Origin: JBFMFE01 sp040752295
GTDB lineage: Bacteria; UBP15; UBA6099; JBFMBQ01
Assembly (NCBI GenBank): GCA_040752295.1
Contig: JBFMFE010000181.1
Coordinates: 1 to 19,133, forward strand
Length of the DNA stretch: 19,133 nt
Reading direction: 5' to 3'
Shown: one piece after another, positions 7,420 through 13,964 of the stretch
Layout: every line of letters starts with the position of its first letter
Numbering within the stretch: position 1 is the first letter of the stretch
Position numbers and translations under genes: made by a program
Notes under the pieces: generated by a model
Seen by the model: only the letters and a program-made list of their open reading frames with translations
Database searches by the model: none
Told to the model about the DNA's origin: nothing

Positions 7420-8346
7420 ATGAAAATGAGGAGGCTGTTCGCGGCGTTTGCGGCTGGTTTTTTTCTTTTTGCGGGGTGCAGCGGCACGGCTCAAAAGGAG
7501 GCGAAGGAACGGCAGGGGGGGGAAGCGGTCGCGACGATAGGGAACGTGGTTCTGACTGTGGAGGAACTGAACGCGATGATCGAGAGCCTCCCGGCGCACG
7601 CCCGGCCGCAGCTCGCCACCGACGAGGACAAAAGGAAGTTCGTCGAGCAGTTTTACGAGACGATAGCGGTCGCGGAGGTGGCGAGGGAAGCCGGAGGGGC
7701 GGAATCGGTGGGGTTCAGGACGAGAATGAAGCTCGCCGAGAACCAGCTGCTCGCGCAGACGTTCATGCAGGAGAAACTCAAGGGGCTGGAGGTAAGCGAC
7801 GAGGACGCGCGGAAGTACTACGAGGAGAACGCCGCGGAGTTTTCGGGGGGTCAGGTGAAGGCGAGCCATATACTGGTGGAAACCCTTGAGGAGGCGGTTG
7901 AGATACGGCGCGAGCTTGCCAAAGACCCCGGCAGGTTCGAGAAGCTTGCCAGGGAGCGCTCGACGTGCACGTCGAAGGAGAGGGGCGGGGACCTGGGCTG
8001 GTTCGGTCGCGGAAAGATGGTGCCTGAATTCGAGGCGGCGGCGTTCGGGATGGAGAAGGGCGAGATAAGCGATCCGGTGAAGACGAGGTTCGGGTTCCAC
8101 GTCATCAGGCTCGACGACAGGACGGAAATGACGCAGAAGGCGTTCGAAGAGGTGAAAGCCGAGATCGTTTCGAAGCTGAAGAACCTGAAGCAGCAGGAAG
8201 CGGTCAACAAGGTGCTTTCGGCTGCCAGGGAGAAACACAAGCTGGAGATAAACGAGGAGAACCTCAAGAAGGTCGGCGAGGGTATAGAGGGAGCGGCGGC
8301 GCCCATGACACCGCCTCCCCCGCCGTCTCCGCCGCCTGCCGAGTGA
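7420..8346 (+). CDS. Exported parvulin-type peptidyl-prolyl isomerase (SurA/PrsA-like)
   Basis: 308 residues from the ATG at 7420. The first 19 residues (MKMRRLFAAFAAGFFLFAG) are a lipoprotein-like signal ending at C20; the lipobox FAGC has F where L is usual, so lipidation is likely but not certain. A SurA-N-like helical region (VVLTVEELNAMIESLP....KRKFVEQFYETIAVAEVARE) precedes a complete parvulin domain at about 146-232, with KASHILV, RGGDLGWFGRGKMVPEFEAAAF and VKTRFGFHVIRLDD. A helical tail and a proline-rich end (PPPPPSPPP) follow. The family catalyses proline isomerisation and chaperones proteins in the periplasm, where this one would be anchored in a membrane. It is followed closely by the secreted propeller gene. 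Confidence 0.9.
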   Translation: MKMRRLFAAFAAGFFLFAGCSGTAQKEAKERQGGEAVATIGNVVLTVEELNAMIESLPAHARPQLATDEDKRKFVEQFYETIAVAEVAREAGGAESVGFRTRMKLAENQLLAQTFMQEKLKGLEVSDEDARKYYEENAAEFSGGQVKASHILVETLEEAVEIRRELAKDPGRFEKLARERSTCTSKERGGDLGWFGRGKMVPEFEAAAFGMEKGEISDPVKTRFGFHVIRLDDRTEMTQKAFEEVKAEIVSKLKNLKQQEAVNKVLSAAREKHKLEINEENLKKVGEGIEGAAAPMTPPPPPSPPPAE

Positions 8347-8421
8347 CGCGCCCCGGACCCTTCGGAACGCTTCAGCCGGGCGGGTTTGAACCGCCGGGAT
8401 TTCACCTGTAAAATAGCGATC

Positions 8422-9315
8422 ATGAAGAAGATTGCGGCGGTTTCGGCGTTCGTCGCCGTTATTTCGGGTTTCGCGCTCCGCGCCGGGGAGGATGGAGGGC
8501 TGAAGCCGTTGTACGAGGTGCGCGGGTTTGGGGGTTCCGGGCGGTTCCAGGTGATACATTCGGCGCACGTGGACGAGACGACCGGGACGCTGACGGTGCT
8601 GAGCGAGGCGCCGTTGAGGCTGAGCGTTTTCAACACGTTCGACGGGTCGTCGCTGCGCGAGATAGAGATTTTCGGAGAGGCGAAGACACCCCTGTCGGTC
8701 GCCGGCTGCGGAGGGTACTTCTACGTCGGCACGGCGGAGGGAGTGAGGGTTCTGCGCGAGGACGGGAGGATAGACAGGGATCGGTCGCGGGCGTTTCCGG
8801 GCGGCGCGGAGAGGCTGCTGTGCGACAGGCAGGGGAACCTCGTTTTTCTGGACAGCGACGCGGGCGCGGTGTCGAAGTATTCAAGCGACGGAAAGCCGGT
8901 TTTCGAGGTGCGTCGCGGGGAGAAGGGACAGGCGCCGCGGCTGGAGTCGGCGACGGACGTTGCCGTTGACTACACGGGTGCGGTGTACATAGCCGACTAC
9001 GAAGCCGGGGACGTAAAGAAATTTTCCCCGGAGGGGAAATACCTCGGCGTTTTCGGCGGCGATGACAGGGTCGCCCGGTCGGAGGTAAGGTGCAGTCTCG
9101 TGTCGGCGGACGCGCGCCGCAACATCTGGGTGTACGACGATTTCGACGGGAAGATAAGCGTGTTCGACTCGTTCGGGTTTCCGGCTGGCGAGATAGAGAC
9201 GGGCGGCGCGGTGGACTCGGCGGCTATGATCCACGTGGACCGCCTCGGGAGGCTTTTCGTGCTGGACGCCGGGGACGGCGCGGTGAAGGTGTTCGGCGTC
9301 CAGGGAGGGCTTTGA
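8422..9315 (+). CDS. Secreted NHL-type beta-propeller protein
   Basis: About 297 residues from the ATG at 8422. MKKIAAVSAFVAVISGFALRA is a good Sec signal peptide with cleavage after ALRA. The mature part has repeated strands of NHL or 6-bladed-propeller type: TDVAVDYTGAVYIADYEAGDVKKFSPEGKYLGVFG, then IWVYDDFDGKISVFDSFGFPAGEI, then IHVDRLGRLFVLDAGDGAVKVFG, with earlier, weaker blades. Such propellers bind other proteins or polymers; no catalytic motif is seen. An alternative TTG start at 8386 would put MNRRDFTCKIA in front, which looks like a twin-arginine motif, but it has no ribosome site. It lies 75 bases after the parvulin gene and may be in the same operon. The function is unknown. Confidence 0.75.
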   Translation: MKKIAAVSAFVAVISGFALRAGEDGGLKPLYEVRGFGGSGRFQVIHSAHVDETTGTLTVLSEAPLRLSVFNTFDGSSLREIEIFGEAKTPLSVAGCGGYFYVGTAEGVRVLREDGRIDRDRSRAFPGGAERLLCDRQGNLVFLDSDAGAVSKYSSDGKPVFEVRRGEKGQAPRLESATDVAVDYTGAVYIADYEAGDVKKFSPEGKYLGVFGGDDRVARSEVRCSLVSADARRNIWVYDDFDGKISVFDSFGFPAGEIETGGAVDSAAMIHVDRLGRLFVLDAGDGAVKVFGVQGGL

Positions 9316-9362
9316 GCCGGGATTATTCATCCGGGGAGCCGGCGGCGGTCTGAACCCCACAG

Positions 9363-9468
9363 TTTCATAAAAAACGATGAAAACACAGGGCACGGAGAGG
9401 AAAAAGCATAATTTACATGTTTCTTTTCTTTGCGCCCTTTGCGCCTTTGCGGTTCACTATTTATGAAA
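9363..9468. repeat. 106-base element with 9-base terminal inverted repeats
   Basis: TTTCATAAA (9363-9371) and TTTATGAAA (9460-9468) are perfect inverted ends. Between them the left arm is purine-rich (AAAACACAGGGCACGGAGAG) and the right arm reads TTTGCGCCCTTTGCGCCTTT, a partial complement. It occupies most of the 254-base space before the MoxR-type gene. The internal wording resembles dispersed intergenic repeats seen in several uncultured lineages (from memory). No protein is encoded. Confidence 0.55.
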
Positions 9469-9569
9469 AATCAGTGTGAATTCCCCGGATTCGGATTCTG
9501 CATGTATAACGGCTGACAATAAAGGCAGGGCGAAGCGAAAGCGCGGAAGCCCGAAAGGGAGAGCCGGAC

Positions 9570-10508
9570 ATGTTCGAGAGCGTGGACGACGTCGCGGATA
9601 AGTTTGAGAAGAAGAAGTACATCTGCGGGAACGAGATCGCGACCGCCGTTTTTTTAGCGGAGAAGATGGGGAAGCCGATACTCGTGGAGGGACCGGCGGG
9701 TGTCGGGAAGACCGAGCTTGCGAAGACGGCGGCGGACGTCATGGGCGCCGAGTTGATCCGGCTTCAGTGCTACGAGGGACTGGACGAGACCAAGGCGCTC
9801 TACGAGTGGGAATACGGGAAGCAGCTGCTTTACACGCAGATACTGAAGGAGAAGATAGACGAGCTTATAGGCGGGGCGGAGACCCTTGCGGGCGCGGTGG
9901 AGCGGATTTCCAGCCAGGAGGAGGTGTTCTTCTCGCGGAGGTTCGTTCTGCCGCGGCCGCTTCTTCGCGCGATCACCGCGGAGAAGCGGACGGCGCTTCT
10001 GATTGACGAGGTGGACCGGGCCGACCCGGAGTTCGAGGCGTTTCTCCTTGAGATACTGAGTGATTTTCAGGTTTCGATACCCGAACTCGGGACTATCAGC
10101 GCCGCGCACGTCCCGTTCGTGGTGCTGACAAGCAACAACACGCGGGAGGTGTCGGACGCCCTGAAGCGGAGGTGCCTGTACCTTTTCATAAATTACCCCT
10201 CGCACGAGCAGGAACTTCGGATCGTGCGCCTGAAAGTGCCGGGCGCCGGCGAGCGCCTCGCCCGGGAAATCGTCTCGGTCGTGCAGTCCGTCCGGACTCT
10301 CGATCTCAAGAAGACGCCGAGCATCAGCGAGACGCTCGACTGGGCGGCGGCGCTGGTCATCATCGGCGCCGCCTCCCTCACGGAGGATTTGCTGAACAGC
10401 ACCCTCAACGTCGTCCTGAAATTCGAGGAGGACATAGAGGAGGCGCGCAAACGCCTCCCCGCACTCCTCCGCGCCGCCCATGGAACGGAAAATCCTGAAC
10501 TTCATTGA
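9570..10508 (+). CDS. MoxR-family AAA+ ATPase
   Basis: 312 residues, with AGGGAGAG six bases before the ATG. Walker A is GPAGVGKT at 41-48, Walker B is LLIDEVDR at 143-150 (D146, E147), sensor 1 is VLTSNN around 185-190, and the arginine finger region is ALKRRC at 197-202. The long insert between Walker A and B (about 70-140, with CYEGLDETKALYEWEYGKQLLYTQILKE) is typical of the CoxD/MoxR branch. Members such as CoxD, NorQ and CbbQ form hexamers that, with a VWA partner, insert metals or remodel metalloenzymes in the cytoplasm. The last 29 bases overlap the VWA gene, implying coupled translation and a physical complex. The client is not a classical Mo-hydroxylase; see the third gene of this operon. 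Confidence 0.92.
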   Translation: MFESVDDVADKFEKKKYICGNEIATAVFLAEKMGKPILVEGPAGVGKTELAKTAADVMGAELIRLQCYEGLDETKALYEWEYGKQLLYTQILKEKIDELIGGAETLAGAVERISSQEEVFFSRRFVLPRPLLRAITAEKRTALLIDEVDRADPEFEAFLLEILSDFQVSIPELGTISAAHVPFVVLTSNNTREVSDALKRRCLYLFINYPSHEQELRIVRLKVPGAGERLAREIVSVVQSVRTLDLKKTPSISETLDWAAALVIIGAASLTEDLLNSTLNVVLKFEEDIEEARKRLPALLRAAHGTENPELH

Positions 10509-11889
10509 ACTGCTCCGCAGGAACGGGTGCCGGGTATCGCCGCTCGAAACCCTGGACTGCTTCGGGGGACTCGTTCACACCGGCGTCGCCGACCGTGAAA
10601 CCTTCAGGAACACGCTCCGCGCTACCCTCGTGAAGTCCTCCGCCGAGGCGGAACTGTTCGACGAGCTCTTCGAGGTCTTCTTCTTCAACGAGTGGGGGGC
10701 GCTCTCGAGGATTCACGCCGCTTTCCGGGACGAGGCGCGCCGCGGACCCGAATGGCTGCGGAACCTGCCGGCGCTTTCGGGCGAAGCGCCCGAAGCGCTC
10801 GCGCTCGCACTGATCGAAAACGACACCGCCGCGCTTCAGCGCATTCTCGCGCAGGCGGACGAATCCGCGGGAATTGATTCGATCGTATATGCCTTTCAGG
10901 ACAACCCGTACGCCCACCGCCTGCTCTCGCACATGAACTGGGGGAAGGCGTCGGGGCAGCTTGAGCGCATCCGCGACACGCTGCGGAGGATGGAACCGCC
11001 CTCCACCGCCCGCGACGCAGCCGACAGGCTGATTCGGGACCTCATAAGCGGCTTTCCCGAGACGGTGAGGGAACACGTGCGCAGAAGGCGCAGGCGGAAC
11101 AGGGCGGACGCCCTCCGCAAGCCCGCCCTCGAACCGCTTCTGGACAAGAACTTCTTCACGCTCACCGAGGACGAGAAACGCCTTATGAAGGACGCGGTGA
11201 AGAAGCTGGCGGAAAAGATGAAGACAATCGTTTCCGCCCGCACGCGCACTCACCGCCGGGGAAAGCTCAACGTCCGGAAGACGCTCCGCCGGAACGTCCG
11301 GCACGGGGGCGTCCCCTTTCACGCCGCGTTCGAATGGAAACGGAAGAAGAAACGCCAGATCGTCGTTCTGTGCGACGTCTCGGAGTCCGTCCGCTACGCC
11401 TCCAGCCTCATGCTGCATTTCGTTTACTGCGTCCAGGAGCTTTTCGCGCGGGTCAGGAGTTTCGTATTCGTGAGCGAACTGGGCGAGGTGACGAGCCTGT
11501 TCAACCGGAGGGACTCCGGCGCCGCCTTCGCGGACGTCATGAACAACAAAGTCATCGCCGTCGCCGACCACACCAACTACGGGCTTGCCCTGCTCCGCTT
11601 CCACGAGCGCTTCGGTCACATCGTGAACAAGCGCACGACAGTGATCGTCCTCGGCGACGCGCGCACGAACTACGCGGACCCGCGGGCGTGGATACTCAAA
11701 GACGTCCGCCGCAGGGCGCACGGACTCGTCTGGCTCAACCCCGAATCGCGGTCCGGCTGGGACCAGGACGACAGCGTCATGGGGAAATACGAGCCGTACT
11801 GCGACGCTGTCTTCGAGATAAGGAACACCCGCCGGCTCCTCCACGCCGTGAGCCACATCACGAGGGTCTCATGCCGCACGCCGGGATGA
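10480..11889 (+). CDS. CoxE-like VWA domain protein
   Basis: 469 residues. The N-terminal half is helical and charged (MERKILNFIELLRRNGCRVSPLETLD, as in CoxE-like proteins), with a basic stretch HVRRRRRRNR at about 200. The C-terminal VWA domain has the MIDAS motif D299-x-S301-x-S303 in VVLCDVSESV, the MIDAS threonine in ADHTNYGLALLRF, and the third metal-ligand region as VIVLGDARTNY. It ends GLVWLNPESRSGWDQDDS, as in CoxE relatives. The VWA protein is thought to bind the client through the metal site and recruit the MoxR-type ATPase encoded by the overlapping upstream gene. Its 3' end in turn overlaps the Fe-S protein gene by 19 bases. No signal peptide or membrane segment is seen, so it acts in the cytoplasm. 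Confidence 0.9.
   Translation: MERKILNFIELLRRNGCRVSPLETLDCFGGLVHTGVADRETFRNTLRATLVKSSAEAELFDELFEVFFFNEWGALSRIHAAFRDEARRGPEWLRNLPALSGEAPEALALALIENDTAALQRILAQADESAGIDSIVYAFQDNPYAHRLLSHMNWGKASGQLERIRDTLRRMEPPSTARDAADRLIRDLISGFPETVREHVRRRRRRNRADALRKPALEPLLDKNFFTLTEDEKRLMKDAVKKLAEKMKTIVSARTRTHRRGKLNVRKTLRRNVRHGGVPFHAAFEWKRKKKRQIVVLCDVSESVRYASSLMLHFVYCVQELFARVRSFVFVSELGEVTSLFNRRDSGAAFADVMNNKVIAVADHTNYGLALLRFHERFGHIVNKRTTVIVLGDARTNYADPRAWILKDVRRRAHGLVWLNPESRSGWDQDDSVMGKYEPYCDAVFEIRNTRRLLHAVSHITRVSCRTPG
11862..11866 (+). promoter_or_regulatory. Ribosome binding site for the Fe-S protein
   Basis: GAGGG lies four bases before the ATG at 11871, inside the end of the VWA gene. This favours 11871 over the ATG at 11886, which would give an ATGA overlap with the VWA stop but has no ribosome site. 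Confidence 0.6.
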
Positions 11890-13115
11890 CACCGGAAACC
11901 CCAACGCCCGGCAGGTTTTTCGAGCCGTACGACCGGGACGCCTGCGAGGAATGCGGGCGGTGCCTTATGAACTGCCCGGTGATGGGGCTTGATGAGGCGG
12001 GGGCGCGGGCGGAGATGCGCGCCATGCGGGGCGGCGGAGCGGGAAAGCACGTGCTGCGGCGATGCGAGTCGTGCTTCGCGTGCAACCTCGTCTGCCCGAA
12101 CCAGGCAAACCCCGCACAGCTCTTCATCGAGCGCTTCCGCGGCGAGTACCGGTCGCGCGGCATGCCGCGCAGGGCGCTTCACTTCCAGCCCCACGAGGAG
12201 GAAAACTTCCGCACGTACGTCATCCGCCGGCTTCCCGCGGACGAGAAGAGGACGCTGAAGAGGTGGGCGGACACGAGTCCGTGCGAGGAGTTCGCCTACC
12301 CCGGATGCAACATGTGCACGTCGCCGTATCTCGCCGGCGCGGGGTTCCTGAAAGACCTGAACATAAGGGGTGCGCCCGAATACTGCTGCGGGGAGATGTA
12401 CTACAGGACCGGTATGTTCGACCGGCTCGAGGAGAGCGCCGCGCGCCTGAACCTGTTTCTGGAGAAATTACGGGCGAAGAGGATGATGGTTCTGTGCAAC
12501 GCGGGGTACAACATGTTCACGAACGTGCTTCCACGTTTCGGGCTGAAAGCGGAGGTGCAGGTGACGTCGTTCCTGCCGTGGCTGTGGGAGAGGATAGAGG
12601 GCGGAGAGATAAGAATTGAGAGGCGTCTGGGGATGAGCGCGACGATTCAGGACTCGTGTTACGGCAAGGTTTTAGGCGAGGCTTATTACTCGCTGCCGAG
12701 GAAGATACTGGAGAGGCTCGGGGTGGAGGTGAGGGAGATGGCGCACGCGAAGGAGTGTTCGTACTGCTGCGGCATAGGAGGCGGGTTCCCCCCCGGAAGA
12801 ATGTACCACCCGTACTGGATAGGTCGCGCGACGGTCCGCTCGGTGATGGAGGCTCGGAGAACCGGCGCTGACGCGGTGGTGACGTACTGCGCCGGATGCC
12901 TCCAGACGTTGTGTTCCGGGATGGCGCTGCTGCCGGCGCTGAGGAAGCCCGCGTATCACGTATTTCAACTCGTGCAGATGGCGGCGGGAGAGGCGCCCGT
13001 GAACAGGAACCTGTCGCGCGGCGCGATGTTCGTAAGAGGCGTTCTTGTGCGCCAGACGCCGATGATGCTCCGCGGCGGCAGCGTCAAAGGAAGACCCATA
13101 ACCAAAACGCCGTAA
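11871..13115 (+). CDS. HdrD/GlpC-like iron-sulfur protein with two ferredoxin and two CCG motifs
   Basis: 414 residues from the ATG at 11871; the same frame is open back to 11334, but that part overlaps the VWA gene and is spurious. Two [4Fe-4S] motifs: C25-x2-C28-x2-C31-x3-C35P and C65-x2-C68-x2-C71-x3-C75P. Two CCG-type (DUF224) halves follow. The first has C146, C172-C173-G, and C209-N-A-G where the final cysteine is missing. The second is complete: C263, C299-C300-G-I-G-G-G, C340-x2-C343. CCG domains bind the noncubane [4Fe-4S] cluster of heterodisulfide reductase HdrB/HdrD or act in quinone/thiol electron transfer (GlpC, DsrK, LctE-like). No membrane segment is present. The overlap with the CoxE-like gene makes it the likely client or partner of the MoxR/VWA pair. 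The reaction is unknown. Confidence 0.88.
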   Translation: MPHAGMTPETPTPGRFFEPYDRDACEECGRCLMNCPVMGLDEAGARAEMRAMRGGGAGKHVLRRCESCFACNLVCPNQANPAQLFIERFRGEYRSRGMPRRALHFQPHEEENFRTYVIRRLPADEKRTLKRWADTSPCEEFAYPGCNMCTSPYLAGAGFLKDLNIRGAPEYCCGEMYYRTGMFDRLEESAARLNLFLEKLRAKRMMVLCNAGYNMFTNVLPRFGLKAEVQVTSFLPWLWERIEGGEIRIERRLGMSATIQDSCYGKVLGEAYYSLPRKILERLGVEVREMAHAKECSYCCGIGGGFPPGRMYHPYWIGRATVRSVMEARRTGADAVVTYCAGCLQTLCSGMALLPALRKPAYHVFQLVQMAAGEAPVNRNLSRGAMFVRGVLVRQTPMMLRGGSVKGRPITKTP

Positions 13116-13523
13116 ACGTGCACCCGCACCCGCCGCGCGGGCAAGCCCCAACAACCCCGTCAGCGCCGCCGACAAGAAAACCTCGCGATGAATTCTCCAT
13201 TTCTTCTTCGCCAAACACCGACTTTCGGTACAATCCCGGTGGAAGAACCTAAAGATTCGTCTCCAATTGTTGTACCGAATATAGGGCAAAACTGAGCGCC
13301 TTGTCAATGCCTTGTAGGCAGATAGAGGCAGACTTGTTTGCCTGCCTAGCCGGCCTGCCTTGCGGCAGACAGGCGGCGGGATTGACAGGCTGGAAGCCTG
13401 TCCCACTATACGGTCTCGAATAATTATTACGGGGAGCATGAAACAGATTACACTGCCGGTCCACACTCTGATAAGGAGCCAACCCTGTTAGGCAACATAT
13501 TCACTGCTCCCCTAGTAATTATG
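13116..13523. repeat. Repeat-filled non-coding region
   Basis: No real gene is seen. It contains: inverted arms TTCGGTACAA (13224-13233) and TTGTACCGAA (13270-13279); a GCCTGCC/GGCAG-rich stretch (about 13337-13375); a perfect 8-base stem GACAGGCT/AGCCTGTC with a GGA loop (13384-13402); and inverted arms around GGGGAGCA (13431-13438) and TGCTCCCC (13505-13512), extended by ATAATTA-type flanks. The stem at 13384 has the wording of a repeat I know to be dispersed through genomes of Planctomycetes and related uncultured groups, where its minus-strand translation reads GTGFQPV, as it does here. Candidate reading frames over it are therefore artefacts. Confidence 0.75.
13278..13307 (-). promoter_or_regulatory. 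Promoter-like sequence pointing into the Fe-S gene
   Basis: On the minus strand TTGACA (13302-13307), an 18-base spacer and TATATT (13278-13283) match the sigma-70 consensus well. Transcription would begin near 13270, in the inverted repeat, and run antisense into the 3' end of the Fe-S protein gene; no minus-strand gene lies ahead. It could be a fortuitous match or a promoter carried by the repeat. Confidence 0.35.
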
Positions 13524-13964
13524 TCAGCGCCTGATGGAATTCTTCCGGTCTTTTTCCGTCGGTCCGGCGCCCTTTGCTGAGAGGTGGAAGGTGTATACGG
13601 ACCCGGGGGAGCGGCGGTAGACGAAGTCGCCTGGGGAGGGGTCCTCGGCGGGGTGGTTTCTGATTGGCGCGTGGGTTCGGCTGAACGGGTTTGGGGGGTA
13701 GCGTTCGAGGCAGCGTTCCTTGATGAGGACGTCGCCGGGGGAATTTCCGCCGATGACCATGTGTGTTGGGGGGAAGACGCCGGCGTGCCGGCGGGCGTAT
13801 TTTTCGAGTGCGTATCTGACGACCGGGAGCGCGCTGCGTGCAGCGGCTTGTTTCGAGCGCACGTTCGAAGGGCGCGCGTTCGGCGCGGCGAGCGCCGCGG
13901 CGGCGATGATTAGAACGAGCGCGGCGGCGGCGGCGGCGGCTGGATTATTTTTTTCTTCGTGCAT
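13524..13964 (-). CDS. Small secreted or membrane-anchored pseudopilin-like protein
   Basis: 146 residues. A short charged start (MHEEKNN) leads to a hydrophobic segment (PAAAAAAALVLIIAAAALAA, residues 8-27). The rest resembles the globular part of type II pseudopilins or type IV pilins: SALPVVRYALEKYARRHAGVFPPTH, LERYPPNPFS, then PGDFVYRRSPGSVYTFHLSAKG. The prepilin peptidase site (G-F/M-T-L-x-E) is absent, so processing would differ from true pilins; a signal anchor or signal peptide (cleavage near ALAA) fits better. The ATG lies inside the end of the SIS-CBS gene (20-base overlap), so translation is probably coupled. It is the last gene of the four-gene minus-strand operon. The assignment is from pattern resemblance only. 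Confidence 0.6.
   Translation of the reverse strand: MHEEKNNPAAAAAAALVLIIAAAALAAPNARPSNVRSKQAAARSALPVVRYALEKYARRHAGVFPPTHMVIGGNSPGDVLIKERCLERYPPNPFSRTHAPIRNHPAEDPSPGDFVYRRSPGSVYTFHLSAKGAGPTEKDRKNSIRR

Noticed and set aside
8379..8397. Minus-strand T-arm-like sequence (GGCGG-TTCAAAC-CCGCC), suggesting a tRNA
   Set aside because: No matching acceptor stem, anticodon arm or D arm could be found in the flanking bases; it is a chance hairpin before the propeller gene.
8386..8421. TTG start giving a twin-arginine-like MNRRDF signal for the propeller protein
   Set aside because: There is no ribosome site, and the Sec signal starting at ATG 8422 is complete by itself; it is kept only as an alternative.
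7072..8568. Long minus-strand reading frame of 498 codons
   Set aside because: It is the reverse-strand shadow of the FliN-like and parvulin genes, with an Arg/Leu-rich translation typical of GC-rich antisense frames.
11334..11870. Long N-terminal extension of the Fe-S protein frame
   Set aside because: It lies wholly inside the well-supported VWA domain gene, has a low-complexity Arg/Pro-rich translation, and a good ribosome site precedes 11871.
13249..13482. Minus-strand 77-codon reading frame
   Set aside because: It translates a dispersed repeat (GTGFQPV wording) and has no ribosome site.
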